A DNA stretch of 64,000 nt from Pachyseris speciosa (taxonomy: Eukaryota; Cnidaria; Anthozoa; Scleractinia; Pachyseridae): NCBI GenBank assembly GCA_016490735.1, contig JAEMWC010001135.1, forward strand, positions 110,001-174,000, given 5' to 3'. Of this stretch, positions 20,183-29,328 are shown piece after piece. The stretch's first letter is position 1. The number at the start of each line of letters is the position of its first letter. The notes under the pieces are model-generated. The model was not told the DNA's origin, searched no databases, and worked only from the letters and a program-made list of their open reading frames with translations. The position numbers were made by a program, and so were the translations under genes.

Positions 20183-21404
20183 TATTTTCGAAGTAATCTA
20201 TAATGAATCTGTGATTGACACTTGTGTCTGTGGGATCAAAATCAGCATTATGTATTGTGTTCAGAATCGATTTACCATTCTGTCTCTCGAGAAGATAGTA
20301 CAAACACCAATATCCACACAATACTGAATCCCTTTCTTGTATCTCATCTCCAGAGTATTCAAGTTGTTTTCCACTTGTAGCCATGTATTTCTGTACTTCT
20401 GTTGGCATCATTAAACCAAACGAGTCAAAGTATTCACAGTATTTATCCCCATTGCGATAACAAACCCAGTGAGTGCCAGGTCCAATCTTACTGTCAAGAT
20501 TGACTATTCCACATTCATTGTTTTTGATTTGTCTCCTCGTCGGCAGATTGTCTCTTGAAAATACTCCTTTGAAATGTTTTATTCCAAGTTGTTTAACCCA
20601 ATCGATTAAATCGAAGTTGGATAAGGGTTTGTTTACAAAATGGTTCCCAGAATTGGGATTGAATTGAATGGACTGTCTTTGCCTAACAGAAGCCCTTTTC
20701 CCTTTTTTTGTCTTTTTTTTTTTCATTCCATAACCGATTGGAACGTGAACATCTAATGACCGTCTTGGAAGGCTGCTTTCAACATGCAAACCTTTTCCAG
20801 TTAATTTTCTAATTGCTTCTATGGCTAAAGGAATTCCAATACTGGCGAGTATTGTTCCAATACCCTTTCCAGTCTGCGCTTTTGTTGGTTTGATAACAAC
20901 GTCCCCACCATACTGCATTTTTTGAATAATATCTGCCATCTGTCTCGTATTCAATAAATTTCCTACATTCAATAATTGGGATAAATTGGCATTAGGAATA
21001 AGAAATCCTCCACTTTGTTTCTTCCCAAATAGTTTATCAACACCGAGACTTGCTAATGAAGAAAGAGCACCTGTAGCCAATGCTGGAGCCGCTTTAGCTA
21101 CTGCTTTACCTGCATAAGGCAATAGTCTTGTTCCAAGTGAAAAAAGACTGGACCAAAGAGAGCCTCCTTCTACAACAGCTTTTCTGATTTGTGATTTTGA
21201 TATTTTGATGTCTGAACCTTTTCCTGATCTTCTTGATTTCATCAGTTTGTTGATTTGTGTCTTAGTCAACATTAGTTGATCATTTCCAGACAATTCACTA
21301 TGTGTCAACCTGATTGTTACAGGCGAATTTGTTGCATAAGCTTTTGCTAGCTTTTGTTTCTGACCCTGTGAAAGTTTCACTCCATGAGGATGATAAGTAG
21401 TCAT
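20178..21404 (-). CDS. PRO: Virion core protein fused to an adenain-like cysteine protease
   Basis: A 408-residue fusion. The N-terminal 75 residues (LSQGQKQKLAKAY, LTKTQINKLMKS, ISKSQI) match the core protein of adintovirus-like Polintons. A hydrophobic Gly/Ala-rich segment (about 85-125) and glycine pairs that could be processing sites follow. The C-terminal 170 residues form an adenovirus-protease/Ulp1-type domain: catalytic His in GTHWVCYRN (about 311), acidic residue in YFDSFG (about 327) and Cys in LCGYWC (about 361). It would mature the capsid by cleavage. The ATG has TATATG context with TATA, not TCTA, at -16. Two separate genes are more usual in adenoviruses; fusion is known in this group. 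Confidence 0.93.
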   Translation of the reverse strand: MTTYHPHGVKLSQGQKQKLAKAYATNSPVTIRLTHSELSGNDQLMLTKTQINKLMKSRRSGKGSDIKISKSQIRKAVVEGGSLWSSLFSLGTRLLPYAGKAVAKAAPALATGALSSLASLGVDKLFGKKQSGGFLIPNANLSQLLNVGNLLNTRQMADIIQKMQYGGDVVIKPTKAQTGKGIGTILASIGIPLAIEAIRKLTGKGLHVESSLPRRSLDVHVPIGYGMKKKKTKKGKRASVRQRQSIQFNPNSGNHFVNKPLSNFDLIDWVKQLGIKHFKGVFSRDNLPTRRQIKNNECGIVNLDSKIGPGTHWVCYRNGDKYCEYFDSFGLMMPTEVQKYMATSGKQLEYSGDEIQERDSVLCGYWCLYYLLERQNGKSILNTIHNADFDPTDTSVNHRFIIDYFENI

Positions 21405-21510
21405 ATAATATATGTTTATACTAAATTGTATTTAATATAAAACAATTAATTTAATTAATTTATTTATTTAATTTATTTAATTATTTTATTCATTTAATTT
21501 ATTATTTAAT

Positions 21511-22794
21511 TTACATAGATCTCAGAATGAACTTTCCATCAGTCTTTCTCATCTCAATATCCTGCTCATAGAGTACCAATGCATACACACTATAATCATG
21601 ATCTGCTGTAGCACTTAAAGTGTATTTGAAAGTCAGTTTTGTCATTCCATCTTTGATATCCTGTTTCTGTTTCGTCAAATCAAAATAAATGAAAGGGAAT
21701 ATTGTACCGAAGTTGCCCCTGTTAAGAAGGGTACTTTCACTGAAATCATTTACAGCTTGAACATATTTCAAAACATCTCTGAATACTCTTGTTGGTTCTG
21801 TTGATGGTTTATAATGAACCTCTGGATAATCATTTCCGTTGCCAACTTCAAGATAACAATCAGTCAAAGTTTTGTCATTACCAACAGAGAAAGTGTTATA
21901 GAGAAATTTATTGGCTGTCTGAGATGCATCACTTGCATCATTGATGATGAATACAAAGACATGCCTGGGTTTGTTTATTCCTGTGGAAATACGGAAATTG
22001 GCAGTCTGTTGTTTTGTTGAATTGCCTCTCTCAACCATTTCTCTCATGTAAGTCCACTTTCTGTTGTCAAGATACTTGCTCATGTACAAAGACTTTCCCG
22101 CAGAATTGAAAACAATACGAGGAACTATTAGCTGGAATTTAGTCAGTATCACACGACATTCATCACTAGCCTGCCAAACAAGATTGTCATCACTCTCAAG
22201 TGTCAGGTTCACCTCTACTTTTGAGTTAGGCATGAGTTCATCCCAAAAGCTCTTGAAAAAACCGTATCTGTTCAATGCTATCTCTGCATTTACTTCACCA
22301 CCACCATTAAGCAAAGCTTTACGATCTGAGAATCCTTTGTTATAAGCAGCTTGTGCCACTCTGTTTTCAGCACCTCAGCTGGTGTCAAGATAGAAGAACT
22401 CATTGGTTCCCTGACTTACAGCATAACCCTGTGAATACTCAAGCAATGACTTAATATTTGTGGCTTGGTTTGCATCACGGCATTCATAAACATCAAGACC
22501 ATTCATTTTTACATTAATGGTGTTAATAATAGCGTGAACTGAATTAACAATACCATTTCGATCTGCAGCAGCAATGTCATTTCCATCTCCAAGCTTATTT
22601 TCTTTGAAAATAACATTGAAACGAGCATTATACCAGTCAAATGGTGTAGTCTCTCCACTGTTATCAACAACGAAACGGTAACCTGTTTTCCTCTGATGAG
22701 CATTGTTTGCTTCTACAGTATTAAGTGCTGTCTCTAGTTCGAACACTACATCTTCATATCTTTCGATATATTTTGAGTCACGATAGTTTGACAT
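21511..22794 (-). pseudogene. MCP: Major capsid protein (double jelly-roll), interrupted by one in-frame TGA
   Basis: Two frames of the same phase, 22794-22375 (139 residues) and 22359-21511, together cover a 427-residue Polinton major capsid protein. The second frame's conventional start is a GTG. They are separated only by a TGA at 22375-22377, with no base gained or lost. The first half has the ETPFDWYNARFNV region, the second the FFKSFWDELMPNSKVEVNL and LTFKYTLSATADHDYSVYALVLYE strands. The start ATG carries TCTA 12 nt upstream. The second half has no suitable ATG near its beginning, so reinitiation is unlikely. Either the gene is inactivated (CGA to TGA by CpG decay is one route), it is read through, or the base is a sequence error. 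Confidence 0.9.
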
Positions 22795-22810
22795 ATATTA
22801 TTGTGTTAGA
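22795..22810 (-). promoter_or_regulatory. TCTA late-type promoter of the capsid gene
   Basis: TCTA (22807-22810) is 12 nt before the ATG, with TATATG at the start codon. Confidence 0.65.
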
Positions 22811-22816
22811 TAAAAG

Positions 22817-23071
22817 TTATTTTATTTTACGTGGTCGACCTCTCTTTCTTTTGATTAAACCACCAGTCTGGCTCACACTCTCAGTTCCACTCTTGTTTCC
22901 ACTTTTTCTCTTTTTCAAAAGTTCTATGATTTTGTCACCAGATTTTTTGCAAGCATGTTCACCAATTGTTGTGGCTGCTTTTTCAGCTGCTTTTTTTCCA
23001 GCTGTTTTGATCATATCAGTCACAATACCTTCACCATGTTGTTCATATTTTTTAAACTCAAACCGTTTCAT
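22817..23071 (-). CDS. Small basic AT-hook protein of the virion cluster
   Basis: 84 residues, lysine-rich, ending in RKRGRPRK, an AT-hook-like DNA-binding core. A weakly amphipathic alanine-rich helix (residues about 20-45, TAGKKAAEKAATTIGEH) precedes it. It sits between the capsid and penton-like genes, where adenovirus-like elements keep small membrane-active or DNA-condensing minor proteins. That role is an inference from position and composition. The ATG has TATATG context without TCTA at -16. Confidence 0.7.
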   Translation of the reverse strand: MKRFEFKKYEQHGEGIVTDMIKTAGKKAAEKAATTIGEHACKKSGDKIIELLKKRKSGNKSGTESVSQTGGLIKRKRGRPRKIK

Positions 23072-23084
23072 ATACTATTAGGTT

Positions 23085-23870
23085 TTATAATTCCACACCT
23101 CTCAAGAATAACTCAATATACCAATCTATCCCATTTAAATCGACTGGAGCTCTAGAAGAGTCTGTGACATAAAAGCGTATTGAGCTGATTGTGTGTGTTG
23201 AGATAGGATTCCATGAAAGAAAACGAGGTTTGTAAGTGAAAGGTAAACTTCTAACGAGATCTGTGACTGGAATAACAGCGATTGTATTTGTGCTATTGCC
23301 ATCAACAATGCTATCTATCACATTATCACAATTAATATAAATTTCATCCACTCCTCTTGTGATATCAGGTAGATTTGTTCCATATTCTGTGGCTGAAACT
23401 AATTTTGAATCGAAACCGATAAGTTTTCTGAAATCAAGATTTCTCAGATCCACTCGATAGTTTTCATCAAGTTCAATCAAAATGCGATATGTTGACAAAA
23501 CGAAATACATGTTAATACCATACATGAATTTTGATTTGTCTGTTTCAGATGGATTCAGTACATGGTTATTTTTTCTCATATACTCATGAATGTAACTATT
23601 GATATCGTCGTATGAATACATCCCGTCAACGAATGTTATTGTTTCCCAGTTTGCACCTTTGTCGTGGCTATATTTCATTTGATTATTCCCAAAAAATTCT
23701 CTGATATTGTACCAACTGTATGTCATATTGATAACATTCACAGCCATTTCACATTTCAAATCATTCGTTAATTTAAGAGGTGTATTGAATCTTTTTTCAA
23801 AATTATGACTCTTACTAACACCAATTTTGTCTCTGTTTTTACTGTTGAATCGTAATGAAATTTCTGTCAT
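23085..23870 (-). CDS. Minor capsid (penton-like) protein
   Basis: The 261-residue protein is rich in beta-strand sequence and directly precedes the capsid gene in transcription order, as the single jelly-roll vertex protein does in Polintons. It opens with ISLRFNSKNRDKIG and has the conserved-looking FYVTDSSRAPVDLNGIDWYIELFLRGVEL end. It would form the capsid vertices. The frame is intact, and TCTA lies 12 nt before the ATG. Confidence 0.82.
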   Translation of the reverse strand: MTEISLRFNSKNRDKIGVSKSHNFEKRFNTPLKLTNDLKCEMAVNVINMTYSWYNIREFFGNNQMKYSHDKGANWETITFVDGMYSYDDINSYIHEYMRKNNHVLNPSETDKSKFMYGINMYFVLSTYRILIELDENYRVDLRNLDFRKLIGFDSKLVSATEYGTNLPDITRGVDEIYINCDNVIDSIVDGNSTNTIAVIPVTDLVRSLPFTYKPRFLSWNPISTHTISSIRFYVTDSSRAPVDLNGIDWYIELFLRGVEL

Positions 23871-23886
23871 ATACTTTTACATTAGA
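23871..23886 (-). promoter_or_regulatory. TCTA late-type promoter of the penton-like gene
   Basis: TCTA (23883-23886) is 12 nt before the ATG; TATATG at the start. Confidence 0.65.
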
Positions 23887-24743
23887 TATTTCATCATTAT
23901 TTTATTCAACTCACCGGTTTTCAGGATTCCCAGTCTGTTCAATGTATGCAATATTTTTGTGAATTCATTTTGAACATTTTTGCTGTTGTTGCCAGCTGAA
24001 ATGGATCCACCAAGCAACTGCAGTCTTGAAAGCATGTCACCCAAAAATGCATCCCTTGAACCCATTGCACCTCTTCTTCTTCCCATGCCTGAACCAACAG
24101 TTTGTGCACCTTCCTCAACGGCATTGATTCTTTTTCGGTACTTTTGCAGTAATTTGATCCTTTGAGTCAATTGATATATCTTTTCTTCATTTTTGTCCCT
24201 TGAATTTTTACTACTTGATAGTTGAGCTTTTTGTCTTCCCATATCTTTGGTTAATTTACCAATATTTCTGTTATACTCATTGATGTCGATTGTACCATCC
24301 ATTATCCTATTTAAAATTATTGATGGAGGAGACAATTCATATTCCTGTAATACCTTAGTCTCATCAGATGAAAAACCTTTATCAAGATTTGACTTATACT
24401 TTGGTTCTGTTTCAGTCATCATTTTAGGTTTGTAATCAATTGGTAATGTTGTTTTCACAGGTACTGATTCAGGTAACGTGTTTAATAGCATAAGATCTTC
24501 AAAACCGGATGTCAAGGCTTTTTGATTTTGTTTCAACTGTTCAATGACTTTATCCTGTTTTTTGTCAACACTTTCTTTCACACTCTTCTGGACATCAATA
24601 GAGGGTTTCAGTAATTCTGATGTTGTATCATATGCATCCTGTTTTCTGTATTCATAAGTCTTGATAACATCACGAATTTCTCTTGTTTTGTTTCCAGCTT
24701 CAATTCCACTTTTAAGAAGCCTTTTCATTCGTTCTATATCCAT
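23877..24743 (-). CDS. Coiled-coil protein of the virion cluster, function unknown
   Basis: The start is set at the ATG at 24743 (MDIERMKRL), because it carries the TCTA-12 nt promoter and an extension to 24749 would need a TTG. The protein has 288 residues. Charged heptad-like stretches (KSVKESVDKKQDKVIEQLKQNQK, about residues 52-75, and GRQKAQLSSSKNSRDKNEEKIYQLTQRIKLLQKYRKR, about 170-205) suggest coiled coils. A Gly/Arg patch (GSGMGRRRGAMGSRD) and a hydrophobic C-terminal helix follow. Such a gene is commonly next to the ATPase in this group. I do not recognise a named family. Confidence 0.75.
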   Translation of the reverse strand: MDIERMKRLLKSGIEAGNKTREIRDVIKTYEYRKQDAYDTTSELLKPSIDVQKSVKESVDKKQDKVIEQLKQNQKALTSGFEDLMLLNTLPESVPVKTTLPIDYKPKMMTETEPKYKSNLDKGFSSDETKVLQEYELSPPSIILNRIMDGTIDINEYNRNIGKLTKDMGRQKAQLSSSKNSRDKNEEKIYQLTQRIKLLQKYRKRINAVEEGAQTVGSGMGRRRGAMGSRDAFLGDMLSRLQLLGGSISAGNNSKNVQNEFTKILHTLNRLGILKTGELNKIMMKYLM

Positions 24744-24779
24744 ATACAATTGTGTTAGACTAATCTAAACTATTAACAT
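24744..24779. promoter_or_regulatory. 36-bp divergent promoter between the two transcription arms
   Basis: The gap between the coiled-coil gene (minus) and the ATPase (plus) holds two TCTA motifs back to back: 24756-24759 on the minus strand and 24764-24767 on the plus strand. Each is exactly 12 nt from its own ATG. Confidence 0.7.
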
Positions 24780-25421
24780 ATGGAAATTCCAAATTATGAT
24801 ATCGTTCAGAATTCAAATAATTCATTCAGACAGTTGTATCCGTATATGCCTAAAGATACATTTAGAATGTTATTGGCTGGTAATTCTGGATCTGGAAAGA
24901 CAACATTGTTCATGCATTTGATTATGGAACCATTGGTTTATTATGATCAGATACATCTTTATGCAAAAAATTTGGATCAAGACAAGTATCAATATCTGCG
25001 GAAAGTCATGAATGAAATAAGCAGGCAAGTTGGATATCCTGTATTGATATGCAGCCAAGATGAAATATCACCTGTTGAACAGATTAAAGACACTGATTTA
25101 CAACGATTGGTTGTGTTTGATGATTTTGTGACTGACAAAAAACAAGATCAAATCATAAGCTATTTCATTCAAGGGAGACACAAAAACTGTTCTGTCATAT
25201 ATCTCACACAATCATTCTATGGATGCCCAAAATCAATCAGACTCAATTGCAGTCACTTCTGCCTTTATGATTTCCCATCCTCAAGAGAAAGGAATCTGAT
25301 TTCACAAGAACTTGGAATTGACAAGAAGAAATACATTGAAGCAACCAAGAAACCTTATTCTTTCTGTTATGTTGACAAGCCGATGAAGACAATCAAGAGA
25401 AATTTTTATGGTGCAGTTTAA
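24780..25421 (+). CDS. ATPase: FtsK/HerA-type genome-packaging ATPase
   Basis: 213 residues. Walker A is GNSGSGKTT (about residues 34-42) and Walker B is RLVVFDDF (about 108-115). A conserved VIYLTQSFY segment follows. It would pump the element's DNA into preformed capsids. The length is normal for the Polinton A32-like ATPase family and the frame is intact. It is the first gene of the plus-strand arm and uses the TCTA-12 nt layout. Confidence 0.95.
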   Translation: MEIPNYDIVQNSNNSFRQLYPYMPKDTFRMLLAGNSGSGKTTLFMHLIMEPLVYYDQIHLYAKNLDQDKYQYLRKVMNEISRQVGYPVLICSQDEISPVEQIKDTDLQRLVVFDDFVTDKKQDQIISYFIQGRHKNCSVIYLTQSFYGCPKSIRLNCSHFCLYDFPSSRERNLISQELGIDKKKYIEATKKPYSFCYVDKPMKTIKRNFYGAV

Positions 25422-25437
25422 TGTAATCCAATATTAT

Positions 25438-25590
25438 ATGGCAACATTCAACAATCCTTATCCGGATGTATATGAAATGATTCCTCCAAAAGGTAAAAAA
25501 AATAACAATGGCAACAATGGTGACAATGGTAACAATGGTAACAATGGTGACAATGGTGACAATGGTAACAATGGTAACAATGGTAATTGA
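25438..25590 (+). CDS. Short Gly-Asn-Asn collagen-like protein
   Basis: 50 residues starting at the ATG at 25438 (AATATTATATGG, the same start cassette as both fibre genes). A 20-residue head (NNPYPDVYEMIPPKGKK) is followed by eight Gly-X-Y triplets made only of Gly, Asn and Asp (GNN/GDN). The lack of proline makes a stable collagen helix doubtful. The DNA is a 9-bp-like minisatellite and may be polymorphic. It starts 16 nt after the ATPase stop codon. It may be a fibre-related or decoy product; the function is unknown. Confidence 0.5.
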   Translation: MATFNNPYPDVYEMIPPKGKKNNNGNNGDNGNNGNNGDNGDNGNNGNNGN

Positions 25591-25616
25591 TAGATAGATC
25601 AAACTTCACTGTGTTA

Positions 25617-25632
25617 TCTAATCTAATATTAT
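25617..25632 (+). promoter_or_regulatory. TCTA late-type promoter of fibre gene 1
   Basis: TCTA (25617-25620) is 12 nt before the ATG. From about 25623 through the first codons the sequence is nearly identical to that of fibre gene 2 at about 29319. Confidence 0.65.
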
Positions 25633-28600
25633 ATGGGAGTTTTTAATTCTCCACAAAATAAAGATAAAACAAAAACTGGAACTGGTGAAAGAGGCCCAGC
25701 TGGTCCAATTGGTCCCAAAGGTGAAAAAGGTGATAGAGGTCCAAAAGGTAATACAGGTGCAATTGGTCCACAAGGAGCTACTGGAGCTGTTGGTCCCAAA
25801 GGTGATGGATTCAAATTAACACAAGATGGTAATTATGACATTGAAAACAAAAAAATTAGTAATGTAGCAGACCCAACTTCTAACAAAGATGCTGTTAATA
25901 TGAGATACGTAAACGATTCTGTTTTATCAATTGAAGGAACACGTGTTAATCCATTTAAATTTCTTCTTGAAGATATATCAAAAACAACCATTATCAGAAA
26001 TGCGAATAATCTACAATTAGAAGACTATAATAAAAGCCCATACAATATCAATAAAAAATCATTGTCTTTTGTGATTCCTTCTGCTGGTCTTACAACTGTT
26101 CTTCGTTTTGATCTGACACAATTGGAAGTTTCAAAGTACACTTTAGTTGTTGAGTTTTATACTGATGGTAATCCAAACAATGCAACAGTTGATGATGATG
26201 TTTTGTCATCAAATTTAATTGAAAGAAAAGATTCAATAAAAAGAGCATTTCCAAAGACTCATCTTGTTGATGGTTATCTTAAGAGAATATTTTTCATTGA
26301 AAAAACAAGTCAAGGAGCTACATCAATGGAATTATTGTTGATCTCACCATATTTATCAAATAATGCCAAACACCATGTCATAGTTTATGGTGTTTATGGA
26401 TTTTCTAATATCATTTTATCACATATTCACGACCCAGTGTATGAAATTGAAAACGGCAATGTTGTATTCGGTGGTGATATTGACATGAAATTAAACAAAA
26501 TCATCAACCTGCAGGATAACCCCTCAAACCCACAAGATGCTGTAAACAAAAGTTATGTTGATAATTTCAATGACCAAAACTATGAAATAACATCAGATGG
26601 GAAACTTAAATTTAAAAGACCTATTGATTTAGGTGGTAGATATATTTACAGCAATAACAAATTTTACATGGGTTCAATACATGACAGATTGGTATTGGGT
26701 ACTACTCTAGACATTCAAGAATTTTCAATCAACAGGTATAGCGAAGTCATTATGAAACCTTTTAATCATTTGATTCGATTTCATAAGGGAATTGATGCGT
26801 CAAACTTAAGACTTGAAAAAGTTGGGAATCCCATTGATGACAGAGATGCTGCAAACAAACGTTATGTTGATTCTCAAATTTCTGGTATTGAAGTTTCTCC
26901 ATTTCTTAAAAAAGATGGAAGTGTTGCAATGACTGGTGATCTTGACATGGGTGACAATAAAATAACAAATGTTGGATCTCCAAACTCTGATAAAGATTCT
27001 GCCAATAAAAAGTGTGTTGATGACCTTATTTTATCAGCATCTGGTACTCAACGCAACCCATTCGCTTTCCTGTTAAAAGACATATCCAAGTCTTCTGCAG
27101 TCAGTGATGCAACAAACCTTCAAATTGAGAATTTTGATAGAAAACCATACCACATAAATAAGTCCTCATTGTCTTTTATCATTCCACATAGTGGTAACTT
27201 TACATCCAAAATTCGTTTTGATTTGACACCTTTGACAAAAGGACGGTACACATTTGTCACTGAGTTTTACTCACCATCTGACCCTAGAAGTGCAACAATT
27301 GAATTGATCATTCGGTCTATAAACTTACGTGAGGTGGGACAGCCGTTTCAAAAAGCTTTCCTCAAAACTCCACACGTTGATGGTTACATGAAAAAACTTT
27401 TCCAGATAGAAAAAACCAGTGGTGGTCAAGCGGCGATTGAGGTGGAACTTTCCAGCACAGCTCCTGCGTCTAACACCAAAACACATATCATCGTTTATGG
27501 GGCCTATGGCTATCATACCAATTTGTCTTACTTTGTGCACGACCCAGCGTATGAAATTGAAAACGGCCATGTTGCGTTTGGTAGTAATATTGACATGAAA
27601 TTAAACAAAATCCTAAACCTACAGGATACCCCCACAAACCCACAAGACGCTGCAAACAAAGGTTATGTTGATAATCAGGTTTCGCTAAAATTAAACATAA
27701 CAGCACAACAAAATCTGAATATGAACAACAATGCCATTACTGATCTTGCTCCACCCGTCAATTTAGATGATGCGGTTACAAAAAGATATACTGACGAGTA
27801 TTTTCTTCGACGAGACGGTTCGACTGCAATGTATGGCGATTTGTCGATGGGTGGAAATAGAGTGACGAATGTAGGTGATGTGGTGAATGAAACTGATGCA
27901 GTGAACTTTAGAGTTTTAAATCAAGCTGGAATAGCTATGAGAGCGAACACTTTATTATTGAATGGAACAAATGCGATGGCAGCAGACTTAAAACTTGGAG
28001 GGCATAAAATCATTAACTTAAAAGAAGGAACAAATAAAACTGATGCCGTAAATTTAGATCAATTAGAAAAAAGTCATATTTCATCTGCTTCTCATCCAAA
28101 GAATGCTTTCAAATATTTGATGAATGATATCGATGAAGTTAGTACTGAATATGGCTTGAAAGTTAATGGATATGTCAATTTACCTCGTTCACCGCATTTG
28201 ATTTTAAAAAAGGTCATTGATGTAGACTTGAATAAAGAAGCTAATCATATTTACAGAGCTAGAATTGGATTTAATATGTACACAATAAAAGATGGAAAAT
28301 ACACTTTCATTCTTGAATGGCTATTTCCTGATTATGAAGGAATGAGTCTTAGTAGTGTAACATTCAGTGCAACTGGTGGAATTACAATTCATAAAACTGT
28401 AGGGAGAAAATTTGATAACAGAAATGAAGATCATTCGAGATATTTATTATGGATTGAAAAACCTTCAGTAAGTTCACCACCTGAATATTTATATTGTACG
28501 ATTCATATTAATGCTAACCCAACTTATCCAAATAAGTACAAAGTTCATTGTGTTGCATATGGTATTGATGGTGAAGCAGCAGACGTTCCATCAAGTGTTT

Positions 28601-28677
28601 ACGACTTTACTGAAGCTTATAAAATCGTGAATGAAAAAATACAATTACAAACTGATTTAGATTTGGACATGTCTTGA
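25633..28677 (+). CDS. Collagen-like modular fibre protein 1
   Basis: 1014 residues. A short head (MGVFNSPQN) is followed by about 13 Gly-X-Y triplets (residues about 20-58, GPAGPIGPKGEKG...), then several repeats of a tail-fibre motif N(K)I.N(V/L).DP....DA(V/A)N..YV(D), as in phage receptor-binding fibres. Three large modules of about 180 residues (about 98-270, 470-655 and 820-1000) begin with an NPFKFLL.DI-type motif and look paralogous. A trimeric virion spike that contacts the host cell is likely. The frame ends at TGA 28675-28677, exactly where a similar motif (LDLDM) would be expected to continue, and related sequence carries on in another frame from about 28656. Confidence 0.85.
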   Translation: MGVFNSPQNKDKTKTGTGERGPAGPIGPKGEKGDRGPKGNTGAIGPQGATGAVGPKGDGFKLTQDGNYDIENKKISNVADPTSNKDAVNMRYVNDSVLSIEGTRVNPFKFLLEDISKTTIIRNANNLQLEDYNKSPYNINKKSLSFVIPSAGLTTVLRFDLTQLEVSKYTLVVEFYTDGNPNNATVDDDVLSSNLIERKDSIKRAFPKTHLVDGYLKRIFFIEKTSQGATSMELLLISPYLSNNAKHHVIVYGVYGFSNIILSHIHDPVYEIENGNVVFGGDIDMKLNKIINLQDNPSNPQDAVNKSYVDNFNDQNYEITSDGKLKFKRPIDLGGRYIYSNNKFYMGSIHDRLVLGTTLDIQEFSINRYSEVIMKPFNHLIRFHKGIDASNLRLEKVGNPIDDRDAANKRYVDSQISGIEVSPFLKKDGSVAMTGDLDMGDNKITNVGSPNSDKDSANKKCVDDLILSASGTQRNPFAFLLKDISKSSAVSDATNLQIENFDRKPYHINKSSLSFIIPHSGNFTSKIRFDLTPLTKGRYTFVTEFYSPSDPRSATIELIIRSINLREVGQPFQKAFLKTPHVDGYMKKLFQIEKTSGGQAAIEVELSSTAPASNTKTHIIVYGAYGYHTNLSYFVHDPAYEIENGHVAFGSNIDMKLNKILNLQDTPTNPQDAANKGYVDNQVSLKLNITAQQNLNMNNNAITDLAPPVNLDDAVTKRYTDEYFLRRDGSTAMYGDLSMGGNRVTNVGDVVNETDAVNFRVLNQAGIAMRANTLLLNGTNAMAADLKLGGHKIINLKEGTNKTDAVNLDQLEKSHISSASHPKNAFKYLMNDIDEVSTEYGLKVNGYVNLPRSPHLILKKVIDVDLNKEANHIYRARIGFNMYTIKDGKYTFILEWLFPDYEGMSLSSVTFSATGGITIHKTVGRKFDNRNEDHSRYLLWIEKPSVSSPPEYLYCTIHINANPTYPNKYKVHCVAYGIDGEAADVPSSVYDFTEAYKIVNEKIQLQTDLDLDMS

Positions 28678-29312
28678 TTAATTATTCATCAAACTTATTT
28701 GACGGTCAAAATGGTGAATTGACAATGCTAAATAATATTAATATGAACAGCTTTCTTATAAGTGAGGCTAAACTTGGTGGTGATTTAAATCTGAATGGCT
28801 ATAGAATTCATAATAATGGTTTGAATCTATTTCGTTCAAGCGTTACAGGTGTAATTATGGAAACAGCTTTCGATTTGGGTGGATTTGCTCTCTATCAGCC
28901 AAAATTAGGAGGTGATCTAGATTTGAATGGGAATGGAATAATTGGTCAAATACAATATTTAAATTGCTTTGTCAAAGCCAAACAAGGACATAATAAGAAC
29001 ACTTTGAAGCCTGTATTAATTAATGGCGCTGAATTTTTAGTCATTCATAACAATAACTTTCGTATTAAGAATATGTATATAATACAAGGAACAAAACCCG
29101 GAATGTTCTACTTCAAGAAAAAGAATGAAGGTGCTGGGCCATTGCCATTACCAGCAACTTTTTTCGAATATAGAATTCCTTCTTTGAGTAGAAACATAAG
29201 AACAGTTACAGTCAATAAATCATTATCGAGAGGCTATTTTATAATTGACTATTCACATCCCAATAGTGGAGCATTTGATACAGCATTCACACTTGAAGTA
29301 ATTATGAATTAA
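28674..29312 (+). CDS. Fibre protein continuation or separate fibre-like gene
   Basis: A 212-codon frame opening at about 28656, whose first ATG is at 28725; 28674 is a TTG. The first part repeats the fibre signature (AKLGGDLNLNGYRI, PKLGGDLDLNGNGI). The second part (about residues 95-212) reads like a beta-rich head domain. It lies in the -1 frame relative to fibre 1, but no X XXY YYZ heptamer occurs in the 22-nt overlap, so I favour an indel that split one fibre gene. A separate short gene starting at 28725 is possible. Confidence 0.6.
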   Translation: MINYSSNLFDGQNGELTMLNNINMNSFLISEAKLGGDLNLNGYRIHNNGLNLFRSSVTGVIMETAFDLGGFALYQPKLGGDLDLNGNGIIGQIQYLNCFVKAKQGHNKNTLKPVLINGAEFLVIHNNNFRIKNMYIIQGTKPGMFYFKKKNEGAGPLPLPATFFEYRIPSLSRNIRTVTVNKSLSRGYFIIDYSHPNSGAFDTAFTLEVIMN

Positions 29313-29328
29313 TCTAAATTAATATTAT
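29313..29328 (+). promoter_or_regulatory. TCTA late-type promoter of fibre gene 2
   Basis: TCTA (29313-29316) is 12 nt before the ATG; TATATG at the start. Confidence 0.65.

Noticed and set aside
25393..25602. Minus-strand TIVTIVTIV repeat frame
   Set aside because: It is only the reverse reading of the GNN/GDN minisatellite.
28656..28677. Programmed -1 frameshift between fibre 1 and its continuation
   Set aside because: The overlap contains no X XXY YYZ heptamer in phase, and no downstream structure was evident.
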